A stretch of 64,000 nucleotides of DNA from 21-14-0-10-47-8 sp966211455 (GCA_966211455.1 CBIHNI010000005.1:62001-126000); one strand, 5' to 3'; shown: positions 18,004 to 27,050, counted from the stretch's first letter. Numbers and translations: made by a program. The notes: generated by a model not told the origin, from the sequence alone.

Positions 18004-18930
18004 TTATTGAATTTCTTGAACGTCACCTTTTCCGGTGATGAAGAAGGTGCGTGACTTTGCGATCTCGCGGAAAACGGTCTTCGCTTTGTAATTGATCTCC
18101 AGATTCATTCCGGCCACCGGATTTGAAACGGTTCCCATATTGAAAGTCACCGGCGCTGAAGCCGAAGCTTCGAGATTGTAACCCCAAGCCACATCCACCG
18201 CGATCGGCTGCACGGTCGCGTAACCGATGTAATGTCCTTTGCCTTTGTACGAGCCTCCGGCCACGAACAAAACTCGGTAATCGAAGCGCACGACTTCCAT
18301 GCCATACAGGTTCTTCACGATGGCACGATAAGACTGCGACAACGGAGCCTGCCAGCCTTCAAGCTGCGTCCAGCACAAAGGCCGACCGCTTTTTGAAACC
18401 GGCAAGGCCGTGGCGACATCGTTCGCCAGATTCACAACCGGCTTTCCGGCATCGATCACTTTCCAGATTTTCTTTCCGATATTGATGACCTTGTCGACGG
18501 TCGCATCCAGCGCATCCAAAGGATTGATCTCTTTTGTCAAAGAGTCCCCGGCCTCGTCGCCTTCTTCATCCGATTCTTCAGTGGCTGCATCGGCAAACTT
18601 TTGCATCGTTTTTCCGATCGTGCCGATTTTGCTGGTGCGGACCAAAGACGTTTTCGGTTTCACCGCCGTGTTGGGTTTCGTCTCTTCGATCACGCAAGTG
18701 CCGCTACCAATGCCACCGCCCGTAACGGCCGTCACACCCAGCAGCCCCGCAGACCGGGTTGCACCCATCGCCGCGACTGGTGCTTTGAGATTGGGCGCGG
18801 GCAAAGATCGGGAATCAATTTCGTAGACTTCGAAATCACCCATTTGGAAATAGGCATCGTTGACATCAGTTTCTTGAGCGAAAGCCGCCAACGGACCCCA
18901 GACCGCCAGAAGCACGAACCACTTCATCAT
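18004..18930 (-). CDS. Secreted protein of unknown function
   Basis: A 308-residue exported protein: signal peptide MMKWFVLLAVWGPLAAFAQE, a middle segment rich in Gly/Ala, an acidic low-complexity stretch (ATEESDEEGDEAGDS), then a C-terminal globular part with SGRPLCWTQLEGWQAPLSQS and YRVLFVAGGSYKGKGHYIGY. Two Cys (GTCVIEE and PLCWTQ) may form a disulfide. No family recognised; probably lineage-restricted periplasmic or surface protein. Confidence 0.8.
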   Translation of the reverse strand: MMKWFVLLAVWGPLAAFAQETDVNDAYFQMGDFEVYEIDSRSLPAPNLKAPVAAMGATRSAGLLGVTAVTGGGIGSGTCVIEETKPNTAVKPKTSLVRTSKIGTIGKTMQKFADAATEESDEEGDEAGDSLTKEINPLDALDATVDKVINIGKKIWKVIDAGKPVVNLANDVATALPVSKSGRPLCWTQLEGWQAPLSQSYRAIVKNLYGMEVVRFDYRVLFVAGGSYKGKGHYIGYATVQPIAVDVAWGYNLEASASAPVTFNMGTVSNPVAGMNLEINYKAKTVFREIAKSRTFFITGKGDVQEIQ

Positions 18931-19062
18931 TTTGTCTCCACCCCGTGAGAAAGAACACGGTATCCACGGATGGTTTTAGTCCTCTTCGGGGATTCTCTCA
19001 AGAGCGCGGCTGTGAACTGAAAAAAATGAAATGAGTGTCAATTTTCGGTACAGGGAAAAACT

Positions 19063-19626
19063 TCAATAGCGCCAAGCCAGCGCAAAAGTTGGGAAAATCA
19101 GACTGCGCGCATAGGAGACATCCGTCGTCGCGCCACCAGTGGTCGCTTTATTAAACGTGAACGATTGATAGGTCAGACGAAATCCGATGTACAAGTTGTC
19201 CGAAATCTCGGGCATGACCCCGAAACTTCCCCACAGGCCGCTTCCGCTTAAGGTCGTCGAATTGCTTCCGGTTGTCGTTAAGCTCCCGTTTGCTAGCAGA
19301 TTGTAACCGGCGGCCAAGCTGTAAGTTTTCTTGTGATCCATCACCCACATAAACATCGGGCCCATGTTGAGACTGCTCATGGTTGTGGTGGTTGACGAGT
19401 TCGGTTGCTCGGTGAAATTGACTTGGTCTACGTGAAAGCCGCCATAGAAGCGCGCTTTGTTTTCCAGATTGGCGTGAATATCAAGAGCGTAATAGGTTTT
19501 CGAATAGCTGGCGTTGGTGGTCGTGGTGAAAGTGTCGCTACCATAAAGGCCGTTGAGCTCGGCGTAAATACCGGCGTTTGCAATTGTCGCGATGAATGTG
19601 ACCAAAGCAAAGATGCAGCTCTTCAT
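19063..19626 (-). CDS. Small outer-membrane beta-barrel protein
   Basis: A 187-residue exported protein with a signal peptide ending ATIANAG. The rest alternates as short amphipathic strands (YYALDIHANLENKARFYGGF, MGPMFMWVMDHKKTYSLAAG, NLYIGFRLTYQSFTF) and ends FALAWRY with a terminal aromatic residue, as in 8-stranded barrels. Thr/Ser-rich loops such as SSTTTTMSS would face outside. It follows the RsmB-type gene by 18 bases on the same strand. Confidence 0.8.
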   Translation of the reverse strand: MKSCIFALVTFIATIANAGIYAELNGLYGSDTFTTTTNASYSKTYYALDIHANLENKARFYGGFHVDQVNFTEQPNSSTTTTMSSLNMGPMFMWVMDHKKTYSLAAGYNLLANGSLTTTGSNSTTLSGSGLWGSFGVMPEISDNLYIGFRLTYQSFTFNKATTGGATTDVSYARSLIFPTFALAWRY

Positions 19627-19644
19627 GTTTCACTGTTCGGAAGA

Positions 19645-20856
19645 TCAAGCCTTGCGAACAAGTCTGGCCGCAAAAAAACCGTCGCCGCGACCTTGATCAG
19701 GATCGATTCGCAGCTGCTCTTGAAGTTCCCAGGACGTTTTGTGATTGTTTAGGAACAATTCGACCTGTTTTTCATTTTCAGAGGGAAAAAAACTGCAAGT
19801 CGCATACACCAAGCATCCCCCGACTTTTGTCATCGACGAATAATCGGAAAGAATTTCGGCCTGCAATTTGTTCAGCTCACCGATCGCTTCACGGCTCAAC
19901 TTCCATTTCGAATCCGGATTGCGACGAAGAACCCCCAGCCCCGAGCACGGCACATCCAGCAGCACGCGGTCTGCGGTCTTTTCCATGCGCTTGATCACCT
20001 TGCTAGAGTCGATCACTTTCGTTTCGATTATGTCGACGCCGTTTCGGGTCGCCCGCGTGCGCAGCTCTTTCAATTTCCATTCATGAATGTCCATGGAAAT
20101 CAGTTTGCCTTTATTCTTCATCAGCGAAGCGATATGCAAAGACTTGCCGCCGGCTCCGGCGCAGGCATCGATCACGCGGTGACCGGGCTCCACTTTCAAA
20201 AATGGCGCGACCAATTGCGAAGCGCGATCTTGAACTTCGAAATGGCCGGCGGTGAAAGCCTTGGTGATGAATACGTTTTTTCGCACCTTCAGCGTTAGGC
20301 CCGTGTCGACTTTATCGATCGCTTCAGTTTCAATTTCTTCTTTTTTCAGTTCCAATTGCACTTGCGGCAAGGTCGCCTTCAGCATGTTGATGCGAAGATC
20401 AACCGGTGCGACCGAGTTCAATGAATGCAAAATCGCATCCCATCGGGAGCCAAGCTCGAGGGAGCCTTTTTCGTCGAGCCAGTCCGGAATGGATTCTCGT
20501 AACGCGCGTTGATTTTCCAAAGCTTCCAATTTGGATTTTGAAAGGCCCAGACCTTTCAGCTCCGGCCAATCCGGCAGTGTTTGACCGTTCACCAGCTGAT
20601 GAATGCCCCAGACTTTTAAAACTTTTTTCGGATCGAAGCTGGGCTCTTCGCCAAGCAGAAACCAATATTTTCGCCACCAGCGAACGCACTCGTAAACTTG
20701 CTCGGCAAAAAATTTTCGATCGCGCGAGCCCCACTTGCGATGTGCTTTCAAAATCGAGCTGATGTGTTTATCGGCGTAAGCCCGATCGCGAAAAATCGCG
20801 ATCAAAGTTTCAACCAAAGAATCGACCAAATGACGATGAACGGACTGAGGTTTCAT
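19645..20856 (-). CDS. RsmB-family RNA m5C methyltransferase (16S rRNA C967-type)
   Basis: A 403-residue SAM-dependent enzyme that methylates cytosine-5 in rRNA. The C-terminal NOL1/NOP2/Sun domain has the SAM site VIDACAGAGGKSLHIAS, the motif DVPCSGLGVLRRNPDSKWK with the first catalytic-region Cys, and VYATCSFFPSENEKQV with the nucleophilic Cys. The N-terminal 140 residues are helical and can be the NusB-like RNA-binding part of RsmB. It overlaps the stop of the upstream barrel gene by one base. Which cytosine is modified cannot be read from sequence. Confidence 0.9.
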   Translation of the reverse strand: MKPQSVHRHLVDSLVETLIAIFRDRAYADKHISSILKAHRKWGSRDRKFFAEQVYECVRWWRKYWFLLGEEPSFDPKKVLKVWGIHQLVNGQTLPDWPELKGLGLSKSKLEALENQRALRESIPDWLDEKGSLELGSRWDAILHSLNSVAPVDLRINMLKATLPQVQLELKKEEIETEAIDKVDTGLTLKVRKNVFITKAFTAGHFEVQDRASQLVAPFLKVEPGHRVIDACAGAGGKSLHIASLMKNKGKLISMDIHEWKLKELRTRATRNGVDIIETKVIDSSKVIKRMEKTADRVLLDVPCSGLGVLRRNPDSKWKLSREAIGELNKLQAEILSDYSSMTKVGGCLVYATCSFFPSENEKQVELFLNNHKTSWELQEQLRIDPDQGRGDGFFAARLVRKA

Positions 20857-21494
20857 TAAAATGTGAAAACCGCGCCGACAGACAAAGGCATGCCGTTGAA
20901 CTGACCGTCCGAAAGCACGTGGATATGATTCTTCATTCCGAACTCGATGAAGGCGCCCAAGTTTTCATACAAATCGATCATGCGTGCCCCCAGCACCAGT
21001 TGGTAATCCAAGGACAGGTTCGATTCGTCTTGCAGCTGAGTAAAGAAAACGCCGGCACCGGCACCGAAGCCGAAATAAAGGGGAAACTTGGTCTGCGCGC
21101 GCGGAAATGTCCAAAGCGGCATGACGCTCAATTTCGTCGCGCGCTCGTCATCGATTTTGTATTCGTTGAAATCAAAACGGATGTTCACATCCAACCCGCC
21201 CCACTCGTCCATCAAGTAGGTCACGCCATAGGTGGCTTTACCCACGCCCGTACGTTTATTTGAATCTTTCCAAGAATAAGAAGTGCTCGAAGAGTAACCG
21301 CCGATGTGCAACATCAACAGGCCATCCGTTGCGCCCCCGCCACTGCCTGAATCGCTGGCAACTTCGCGGCTGGGTTCCGCCTGGGCAAAGTATTTGGCCG
21401 CCGCTTTGCGACCGACTTTCGGTGCTCCTTGAGCGGCTGCAGTTTGTGAAATGAAAGCCATCGCGATCAGAGAGAGAAAACAGATTTTGCCCAT
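20856..21494 (-). CDS. Outer-membrane beta-barrel protein
   Basis: A 212-residue exported protein: signal peptide (ICFLSLIAMAFISQTAAAQG), a Ser/Gly-rich linker (SDSGSGGGATDG), then alternating strands (GLLMLHIGGYSSSTSYSWK, FPLYFGFGAGAGVFFTQLQ, LYENLGAFIEFGMKNHIHVL), ending in VGAVFTF with terminal Phe. Likely an 8-stranded barrel. It is the first gene of the barrel-RsmB-barrel run on the minus strand. Confidence 0.82.
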   Translation of the reverse strand: MGKICFLSLIAMAFISQTAAAQGAPKVGRKAAAKYFAQAEPSREVASDSGSGGGATDGLLMLHIGGYSSSTSYSWKDSNKRTGVGKATYGVTYLMDEWGGLDVNIRFDFNEYKIDDERATKLSVMPLWTFPRAQTKFPLYFGFGAGAGVFFTQLQDESNLSLDYQLVLGARMIDLYENLGAFIEFGMKNHIHVLSDGQFNGMPLSVGAVFTF

Positions 21495-21612
21495 CTCTAT
21501 GACTTAGCGCGAAAAGCCCGATGGGTCAACGCACTTGACCCCGTGTTAGGACTCTCGTTACCGTGAAAGCAGGTCCTTCTGGACCTTCGTCGGAAAGGCA
21601 CAACACAAGCGC

Positions 21613-22203
21613 ATGAAATGCCCCTACTGCGGCCACAATGAAGACCGGGTTCTGGACACTCGCGAACAAAAAGAAGGCGAGCTGATTCGCCGTCGTCGCG
21701 AATGCCTTCAGTGTAAATCTCGTTTTTCAACGGTCGAGTCTTTGAATCTGAATTACCCGATGATCGTCAAAAAAGACGGTCGCCGCGAGCCTTTCAGCAA
21801 AGAGAAAATCTTTAAAGGATTGCAGGCCGCTTGTCAGAAACGCCCCGTCAGCCAAACGCAGCTGGAAACGGTTTTGGACCGAATTTCCACATGGGTTTTG
21901 GGACGCGGAGAGAAAGAAATTCCGGCGCGTTTGATTGGACAAAAAGTCATGATGGAGCTTAGACTGCTAGATGACGTCGCATACGTCCGATTTGCCAGCG
22001 TGTACCGAACTTTCAAAGACGTGCAAGAGTTCGTTGAAACGCTGGAAGATCAGGAAAATTTCGACGTCGTGGATCCGACACAACTGTCGCTGACATCCGC
22101 GCCTTCTGGCAGCTTGCCAAGTGTTTCCGCAACGACCTCTGAAAGGGTAGAAAATGCGCCATCAGTCCCGCGAACTCGCACTCCAGATCCTGTTCCAAAT
22201 TGA
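21613..22203 (+). CDS. nrdR: NrdR transcriptional repressor of ribonucleotide reductase, C-terminally extended
   Basis: NrdR senses ATP/dATP and represses nrd genes. The zinc ribbon CPYCGHNEDRVLDTREQKEG ... RRRRECLQCKSRF is at the N-terminus, followed by an ATP-cone domain from YPMIVKKDGRREPFSKEK to about residue 140 (ASVYRTFKDVQEFVE). The usual length is about 150-160; here about 40 extra residues rich in Ser, Thr and Pro follow, and their last 50 bases overlap the start of nusB. The overlap couples translation of the two genes. Confidence 0.95.
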   Translation: MKCPYCGHNEDRVLDTREQKEGELIRRRRECLQCKSRFSTVESLNLNYPMIVKKDGRREPFSKEKIFKGLQAACQKRPVSQTQLETVLDRISTWVLGRGEKEIPARLIGQKVMMELRLLDDVAYVRFASVYRTFKDVQEFVETLEDQENFDVVDPTQLSLTSAPSGSLPSVSATTSERVENAPSVPRTRTPDPVPN

Positions 22204-22549
22204 ATTCGCGCCGCAGATTGAGTACGCGGAATTTCTCGAAGTCTTCGAACAAACTTTTTCCCAAGACGTCATCGATTACGCCGATCTGCTGATCAACGGC
22301 GTGAAAAACAATTCTGAAAAAATCGATGCCATGATTCAAGCCGTCAGCTCGCACTGGAAGGTTTCGCGCATGGCAATCGTCGATCGCAATATTCTGCGCA
22401 TGGCGACCTTTGAAATGCGCGTGATGAAAGATGCGCTGAAGCCGAATATTGTGATCAACGAAGCGGTCGAGCTGGCAAAAAAATATGGAACGGCCGAATC
22501 GGCCAGCTTTATCAACGGCATCTTGGATCAGCTGGCGAAAGGCTCTTAA
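22154..22549 (+). CDS. nusB: Transcription antitermination factor NusB
   Basis: A 131-residue all-helical protein that binds boxA RNA with NusE. MRHQSRELALQILFQIEF is the typical opening (RxxARExALQxLY), SHWKVSRMAIVDRNILRMAT is the conserved central helix-loop, and VINEAVELAKKYGTAES is the C-terminal signature. The start lies inside the end of nrdR; GAAAGGG is eight bases upstream. nrdR-nusB adjacency is common in bacteria. Confidence 0.95.
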   Translation: MRHQSRELALQILFQIEFAPQIEYAEFLEVFEQTFSQDVIDYADLLINGVKNNSEKIDAMIQAVSSHWKVSRMAIVDRNILRMATFEMRVMKDALKPNIVINEAVELAKKYGTAESASFINGILDQLAKGS

Positions 22550-22552
22550 GCG

Positions 22553-23011
22553 ATGAGTGCGCTGAATTCACCTTTTGCACCTGGAGCGGATCTTTGGATC
22601 ATCCCCGAACGGAAAAGTTCGAAGCTGGTGCAGAAGATGGATTGGTATCTGAATTTTCAGATCGCCAAATCGGTGCAGCATCAAAGCCAGACTTTGTCGC
22701 AAAACGTTTTAGAAATTCTCAAAGCCTGCGCTTTGAATGGTTACGATTTCGCCCCCGACGCCTCGGCAGACGCGTTGATGATTTTATCTTCGCAGACGTT
22801 GCCGAACCGTTGGGTGATGGTTTTAAAAGGCAGCGACGAAACCGAATCTTGGTTTAAGACCGCTGCGACCAAATGGAAGAAAATGAATTCTCCCAGCATA
22901 CGATTGTTTTTGCCACAAGGCCTTCACCGATCCGAAGCTTTGAAACTTTGGAAACGCTTTGGAGGCGACGACAGCGTCCACATCATCGAAGAAGGTGATC
23001 ATGGAAACTAA
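22553..23011 (+). CDS. Hypothetical protein in the nrdR-nusB-ppsR operon
   Basis: A 152-residue soluble protein starting three bases after the nusB stop. MSALNSPFAPGADLWIIPER at the start, then a segment YDFAPDASADALMILSSQTL and MVLKGSDETESWFKTAATKW, looking like an alpha/beta fold. I do not recognise a family. Overlaps the next gene by 11 bases, so it is clearly part of a tightly coupled operon; the constant co-location with the next unknown gene may mean they act together. Confidence 0.8.
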   Translation: MSALNSPFAPGADLWIIPERKSSKLVQKMDWYLNFQIAKSVQHQSQTLSQNVLEILKACALNGYDFAPDASADALMILSSQTLPNRWVMVLKGSDETESWFKTAATKWKKMNSPSIRLFLPQGLHRSEALKLWKRFGGDDSVHIIEEGDHGN

Positions 23012-23561
23012 ATTAAGCCGACTTTTTTTCAATCAGGTCCAAGTTCTGCAAAAACAGCTCGAGCATCTTTTAGAAAAAGAACCGCTCGATAAAAAGAAAG
23101 AGCAGACACCCCGAAATTTTCACGCGCAAACGGATCTCACGCAAATCGACGATATGGGATTGGGCCTGGCGCCCAATTTGTCCGAGCGTGCTCCGATGCT
23201 GTTCTCGAAACTTTCGCTGTATTTCGATTCGGGACTTTTATTCCAGCGCACGGGCACCGAGTGGAAAGCGACCGCCGGCTTTGATCAAGGCGACTTCTTT
23301 CCATTAAAAGGTGTCGAAATCCAAGTGCCTTTCCGCTTTCCGGATATGAGCTTGATCGAAGTCCGCCGCGTGCACTCGCGCGAAATATTCTCGCACCTGA
23401 TGGATCTGCAAGTTTTGAAAAGCGAAAAGGGACAGGCCCTGATTTTCAAACCGCATCCCGATTATATCTTCATGGTCACCTCGGTCCTGGCCGATCCGTG
23501 GCTGAAGCCGCATATTGAACGCATCCAGCGCGAGATTTTGCTGCTTCTGGGCGACTACTGA
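23001..23561 (+). CDS. Hypothetical protein upstream of ppsR
   Basis: A 186-residue soluble protein from ATG 23001 (METKLSRLFFNQVQVLQKQL). GAAGGTGATC precedes the start inside the previous gene. The N-terminal 35 residues are a charged helix, then a beta-rich part with a LYFDSGLLFQRTGTEWKATA segment and an IEVRRVHSREIFSHLMDL helix. No family recognised. It stops two bases before the ppsR start. Confidence 0.8.
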   Translation: METKLSRLFFNQVQVLQKQLEHLLEKEPLDKKKEQTPRNFHAQTDLTQIDDMGLGLAPNLSERAPMLFSKLSLYFDSGLLFQRTGTEWKATAGFDQGDFFPLKGVEIQVPFRFPDMSLIEVRRVHSREIFSHLMDLQVLKSEKGQALIFKPHPDYIFMVTSVLADPWLKPHIERIQREILLLLGDY

Positions 23562-23563
23562 CA

Positions 23564-24400
23564 ATGGATCAAGGTGTCATCTACATCATCTCTGACGGAA
23601 CGGGCGAAACCGCGGCGACCATGATCCGCGCGGCCCTGGTGCAATACCCTGACAAAGATATCCAGCTGGTTCGTTGCAAAAACATTCGCGCTGAAGCGCA
23701 AGTCGTGCCTTTGGTCGAAGAATGCTTCGAGAGAAAAGGCATCATCGTCTACACGGTGGTGAGCCTTCAGCTGCGCACCAAAATTTTCGAGATGGCGAGC
23801 GAAAAAGCCATTCCTTGCATCGACCTTCTGGGGCCGGTGCTGCAGACACTGGACACTTACTTTGGCGTCGCCAACCACCCCTTGCAAGCGGGCCTTCTGC
23901 GCACGGTGGACGAACGCTACTTCAAACGCATCGAAGCGATCGAATACACGGTCAAGCATGATGATGGAAAAACTTTTTCTGAACTGGAAAAAGCCGACAT
24001 CATCTTGGTCGGCATCAGCCGCACCTCGAAGACTCCGCTGTCGATTTTCCTCAGCCACAAGGGCTGGAAGGTCGCCAACATCCCGTTGGTTTTAGGCGCC
24101 CCCCTGCCCGAGCAGCTCTTCCAGGTCGATCAGCGAAAGATCGTGGGACTGATCATCGACATCGAAAGCTTGCAGCGCATTCGCAAAAATCGTTTGGAAA
24201 AATTCGGCCAAGATCCAGGCGGCGAATACGCTTCGCTTGCGCACATCATGAAAGAAATCGATTACGCGCAAGGCCTGTTCAAGCAGAACAAGAAGTGGCC
24301 GGTTTTCAATGTCACCGAACGCGCGCTGGAAGAAACCGCGACCGAAATCACAAGGATCGTGGCGGCCCGAATGGGCTGGCCGGATTCGGCGATCTTCTAG
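23564..24400 (+). CDS. ppsR: Bifunctional kinase/pyrophosphorylase regulating PEP synthase or pyruvate phosphate dikinase (DUF299)
   Basis: A 278-residue regulator that phosphorylates and dephosphorylates a Thr of PEP synthetase or PPDK. YIISDGTGETAATMIRAAL is the conserved N-terminus, LLGPVLQTL and HDDG the family's middle motifs, and GISRTSKTPLSIFLSHKGW the P-loop-like site, followed by KVANIPLVLG. Length is normal. It ends the operon begun by nrdR. The exact target enzyme is not encoded here, so the symbol is by family. Confidence 0.92.
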   Translation: MDQGVIYIISDGTGETAATMIRAALVQYPDKDIQLVRCKNIRAEAQVVPLVEECFERKGIIVYTVVSLQLRTKIFEMASEKAIPCIDLLGPVLQTLDTYFGVANHPLQAGLLRTVDERYFKRIEAIEYTVKHDDGKTFSELEKADIILVGISRTSKTPLSIFLSHKGWKVANIPLVLGAPLPEQLFQVDQRKIVGLIIDIESLQRIRKNRLEKFGQDPGGEYASLAHIMKEIDYAQGLFKQNKKWPVFNVTERALEETATEITRIVAARMGWPDSAIF

Positions 24401-24414
24401 TCTCAAAATGAGAC
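24400..24414. promoter_or_regulatory. Perfect palindrome GTCTCAAAATGAGAC
   Basis: Six-base arms around AAA, overlapping the last base of the ppsR stop codon and 152 bases before the lipoprotein gene. Best copy of a motif also near 844, 15681, 31218 and 60736. Operator or short structured RNA function is inference. Confidence 0.35.
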
Positions 24415-24566
24415 GCGCGGCTCACCTTCACCTGTCAGCATTTTTCGTCACACTTGGCATCACACTTCTTCCACAGTCCTTAGCTTTGATCTCAGCCCCT
24501 GATCTTCGGCATCTGCCTTGCTTTTCAACCACTTGTAGCTGTTGAACCGACCTCAAGGAGCCTGCG

Positions 24567-25244
24567 ATGACTGAAGCGAAGAATTTCCACAAATCTGCTG
24601 TTGCTGCGATATTGACCGGCGCTTGCCTGATGGCTTTGGTGGCCTGTGCCCCCGGCTTCAAAATCAAAGATTCCGACACGAAATCCGGCGCGACCGTGAA
24701 TCTGAACACCAACAATCAATCCGCCACCGTTTCGCTTTTAAATCTGATCAAATCGACCAACCCAAATTCTGAAGCCGCGCGCATGATCACGGCCAATACC
24801 GCGGGACTTGTCGTTAAAGGCGAGGCGAATTTTCAGCTCGAAGGTCTTCGTGCCGATGGCACCGTCAGCGGACAGGCTTCGACTTTGACCTTGAACGTGA
24901 CGATTCAATCCGGTTCGAAATCAGAAAGCGTTTCTTTGTCTTCAAAGACCGCGACTCTTTTCTTAGATAACAACGCCAATATTTCCGGTTACTGGGTTTT
25001 TACGACGCCGGACGATCCAAGCGGACAGCGCAATCCATTCTATGTCGGCTTTAACGCCAACGTCGTTCCGAACGGAGACTTTTCGAATCCATCTTACACG
25101 ATGACTGGAGCGATTTATGGCAATGCCGGCACCTCTGGCAACGATGCTTTATCCACCTTCAATCTGCCGCTTTGCCAAGTCATGAAAAACACCGACTGGA
25201 TGCAAGGCTACTTTGAAAACGGCGCCGTCGACTGTTCAAAATAA
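24567..25244 (+). CDS. Lipoprotein of unknown function
   Basis: A 225-residue exported lipoprotein. Signal peptide with lipobox LVAC (MALVACAPGF); Cys at about residue 27 would be diacylated. The mature protein is Ser/Thr/Asn-rich and beta-like (SGQASTLTLNVTIQSGSKSE, SGYWVFTTPDDPSGQ) with two Cys near the end (LPLCQVM and AVDCSK) likely bonded. CAAGGAGCC precedes the ATG. No family recognised. Confidence 0.85.
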   Translation: MTEAKNFHKSAVAAILTGACLMALVACAPGFKIKDSDTKSGATVNLNTNNQSATVSLLNLIKSTNPNSEAARMITANTAGLVVKGEANFQLEGLRADGTVSGQASTLTLNVTIQSGSKSESVSLSSKTATLFLDNNANISGYWVFTTPDDPSGQRNPFYVGFNANVVPNGDFSNPSYTMTGAIYGNAGTSGNDALSTFNLPLCQVMKNTDWMQGYFENGAVDCSK

Positions 25245-25252
25245 AAAATGAA

Positions 25253-25281
25253 AGAGCGGGCTTTGATTAAGCGCGCTCTTG
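25253..25281. terminator. Bidirectional hairpin terminator between lipoprotein and LysR genes
   Basis: AAGAGCG (25252-25258) pairs with CGCTCTT (25274-25280). An A-rich run precedes it on the plus strand, so it can end the minus-strand LysR transcript, although the stem overlaps the LysR stop codon; on the plus strand TGTTGTT follows. Confidence 0.5.
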
Positions 25282-26172
25282 TTGTTGCAAGGCCTGATAG
25301 AAAACTTCCGTGATGCTTTTCAGCTCCGGATTCTTTTTCGAATAAAAGAAAAATTCGACCGAGTAATCAAATCCGCGCATCAACACGTGATTCAGACGCC
25401 CCATGCGCACTTGCTTTTTGATGGCCAGCGAAGGCAAGAATCCCCAGCCCAAACCGGATTCGATCACGCGCTTCAAAGTTCCCACGTTCGTTGACTCGAA
25501 AGTTGGAGCCAAATCCACCTTGGCCGAGTTCAATTGCTTCTGCAAAGTCGAATTGAAATTTGGATATTCACCGGTGAACAAAATGATCGGATAGCGAACG
25601 TATTCGGCGACGTCGATCTGTTTTGGCATATCGCTGTCTTTGCCGGTTCCCACCAACCACATCTCTTCTTTGAATAAGAATTTCTTTTCTGATTCGCCCA
25701 GCTTGGCCGAAAATTCGGACTCGACTTCCGGCAGAATCAACAGATCCAGCTCGTCTTGATTGTAACGACGGATCAGCTCGTCACCTTTGCCGTATTCGAT
25801 TTTGATATTCAGCTCGGGATTATGTTTCAAAAGACGGCTGACGATCGGACTCATCAGCTGCACACCGATCGAATCTAAAGTTCCGACCCGCAGCTGACCG
25901 TGAAGCTCGGCACCCATGGCTTTGACCGCCACTTCGGCTTGCTGGGACATCTGCAAGATGCGTTTTGCATAGTCAAACAGCACTTCGCCCTGCAAGGTCG
26001 GCTTGATCTGGCGAACGCCACGAACCAACAGATCCACACCCAAATCTTCTTCAAGATTTCGAATTTGCTGCGAGATCGCCGGCTGAGTCAAAAAGAGCTT
26101 ATCGGCAGCACCGGTCATGCTCCCTTCGCTGATCACCGTGACGAAAGACTGAAGCTGATACAAATTCATCAT
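25267..26172 (-). CDS. LysR-family transcriptional regulator
   Basis: A 301-residue regulator: N-terminal winged helix-turn-helix (YQLQSFVTVISEGSMTGAAD ... LFLTQPAISQQIRNLEEDLG) followed by a periplasmic-binding-like effector domain (LRVGTLDSIGVQLMSPIVSR; ESGLGWGFLPSLAIKKQV). The organisation resembles CysB/OxyR-like members but the ligand is not deducible. It is divergent from the 26254 gene, with about 80 bases between start codons, which is a likely autoregulatory and target region. Confidence 0.93.
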   Translation of the reverse strand: MMNLYQLQSFVTVISEGSMTGAADKLFLTQPAISQQIRNLEEDLGVDLLVRGVRQIKPTLQGEVLFDYAKRILQMSQQAEVAVKAMGAELHGQLRVGTLDSIGVQLMSPIVSRLLKHNPELNIKIEYGKGDELIRRYNQDELDLLILPEVESEFSAKLGESEKKFLFKEEMWLVGTGKDSDMPKQIDVAEYVRYPIILFTGEYPNFNSTLQKQLNSAKVDLAPTFESTNVGTLKRVIESGLGWGFLPSLAIKKQVRMGRLNHVLMRGFDYSVEFFFYSKKNPELKSITEVFYQALQQQERA

Positions 26173-26253
26173 AAGGATTCACCCATCTGTTAGAGGGGGC
26201 ACTTGTGTTCTCAAGGTCTTTCTCCTATCCTTGAGAAAGCTAGAGGAGAAACA

Positions 26254-26967
26254 ATGAAAATCTGGGCCGCCTTAGGGGTTATCTTAGCCACTTTGACCTT
26301 GGAAGCAAAAGTTTTTCGCAATGCTTATGTGGCCTTTGAGCTGCCGGACACCTGGAAATGCGCCCTTGAGCACACAGAATGGGTCTGCCGAAGCGAATCG
26401 AACAACGAAGCCAAGGAAGCGATCATCATTTTGACCGCCAAAGAGGTCGGCCCGACCGATTCGTTTGACGCTTATATGCAGCATTTGAACACGGCCCAGT
26501 CCGCTCAGGGTCGTCAGGGCCAATCACGGGTCGTCTATCCACCCAAACAAGTCAAAATCAACGACCACGTCTGGATCGACGGCCTGCAAATGGGCAGCGA
26601 AGTTCCGAACTATTTCACCCGTTATCTGGCGACGATCAAAGATCGCATCGCCATCCTGGTCACCTACAGTGCGCACAAAAATTTCTATACCAAGTACAGT
26701 CAAGATTTCTTCAAATCGATCCAAAGTCTGCGCGTGATTGCCACCAAAAATCTTTTGGACAGTCCCGAAGCCGGAGCCTTAAGGCCAGGCGGCGAAACAT
26801 TTGGCGCCCCGATCAATCAAGCCATGCCGCAAGACATGAGCATGCAAGAAGGCGTCGCCAATGGCCAAGACTCTCAGGGCCAAAAAACCAAAATGATGAT
26901 GATGGGCATCGCCCTTCTTCTGGCCGCCATCGCGATTTATATTTTCATCAAAATGAAGCAGCGGTAA
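26254..26967 (+). CDS. Secreted, C-terminally membrane-anchored protein of unknown function
   Basis: A 237-residue protein. AGAGGAGAAACA before ATG 26254 fixes the start (an earlier in-frame start at 26203 has none). A signal peptide (IWAALGVILATLTLEAKV) leads to a domain of about 150 residues with a pair of Cys (WKCALEHTEWVCRSE) and YTKYSQDFFKSIQSLRV, then a low-complexity linker and a final transmembrane helix (MMMGIALLLAAIAIYIFI) with a basic tail. So the body faces the periplasm. Divergent neighbour of the LysR gene. Confidence 0.82.
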   Translation: MKIWAALGVILATLTLEAKVFRNAYVAFELPDTWKCALEHTEWVCRSESNNEAKEAIIILTAKEVGPTDSFDAYMQHLNTAQSAQGRQGQSRVVYPPKQVKINDHVWIDGLQMGSEVPNYFTRYLATIKDRIAILVTYSAHKNFYTKYSQDFFKSIQSLRVIATKNLLDSPEAGALRPGGETFGAPINQAMPQDMSMQEGVANGQDSQGQKTKMMMMGIALLLAAIAIYIFIKMKQR

Positions 26968-27050
26968 GCTCGCTGCGCTTGCTTGGGGAGCGGTCGAGCC
27001 TCGCTTCGCTCTTGTTAGGATTGCTCGTCACAGCTTTGGTTTTATTGGGA

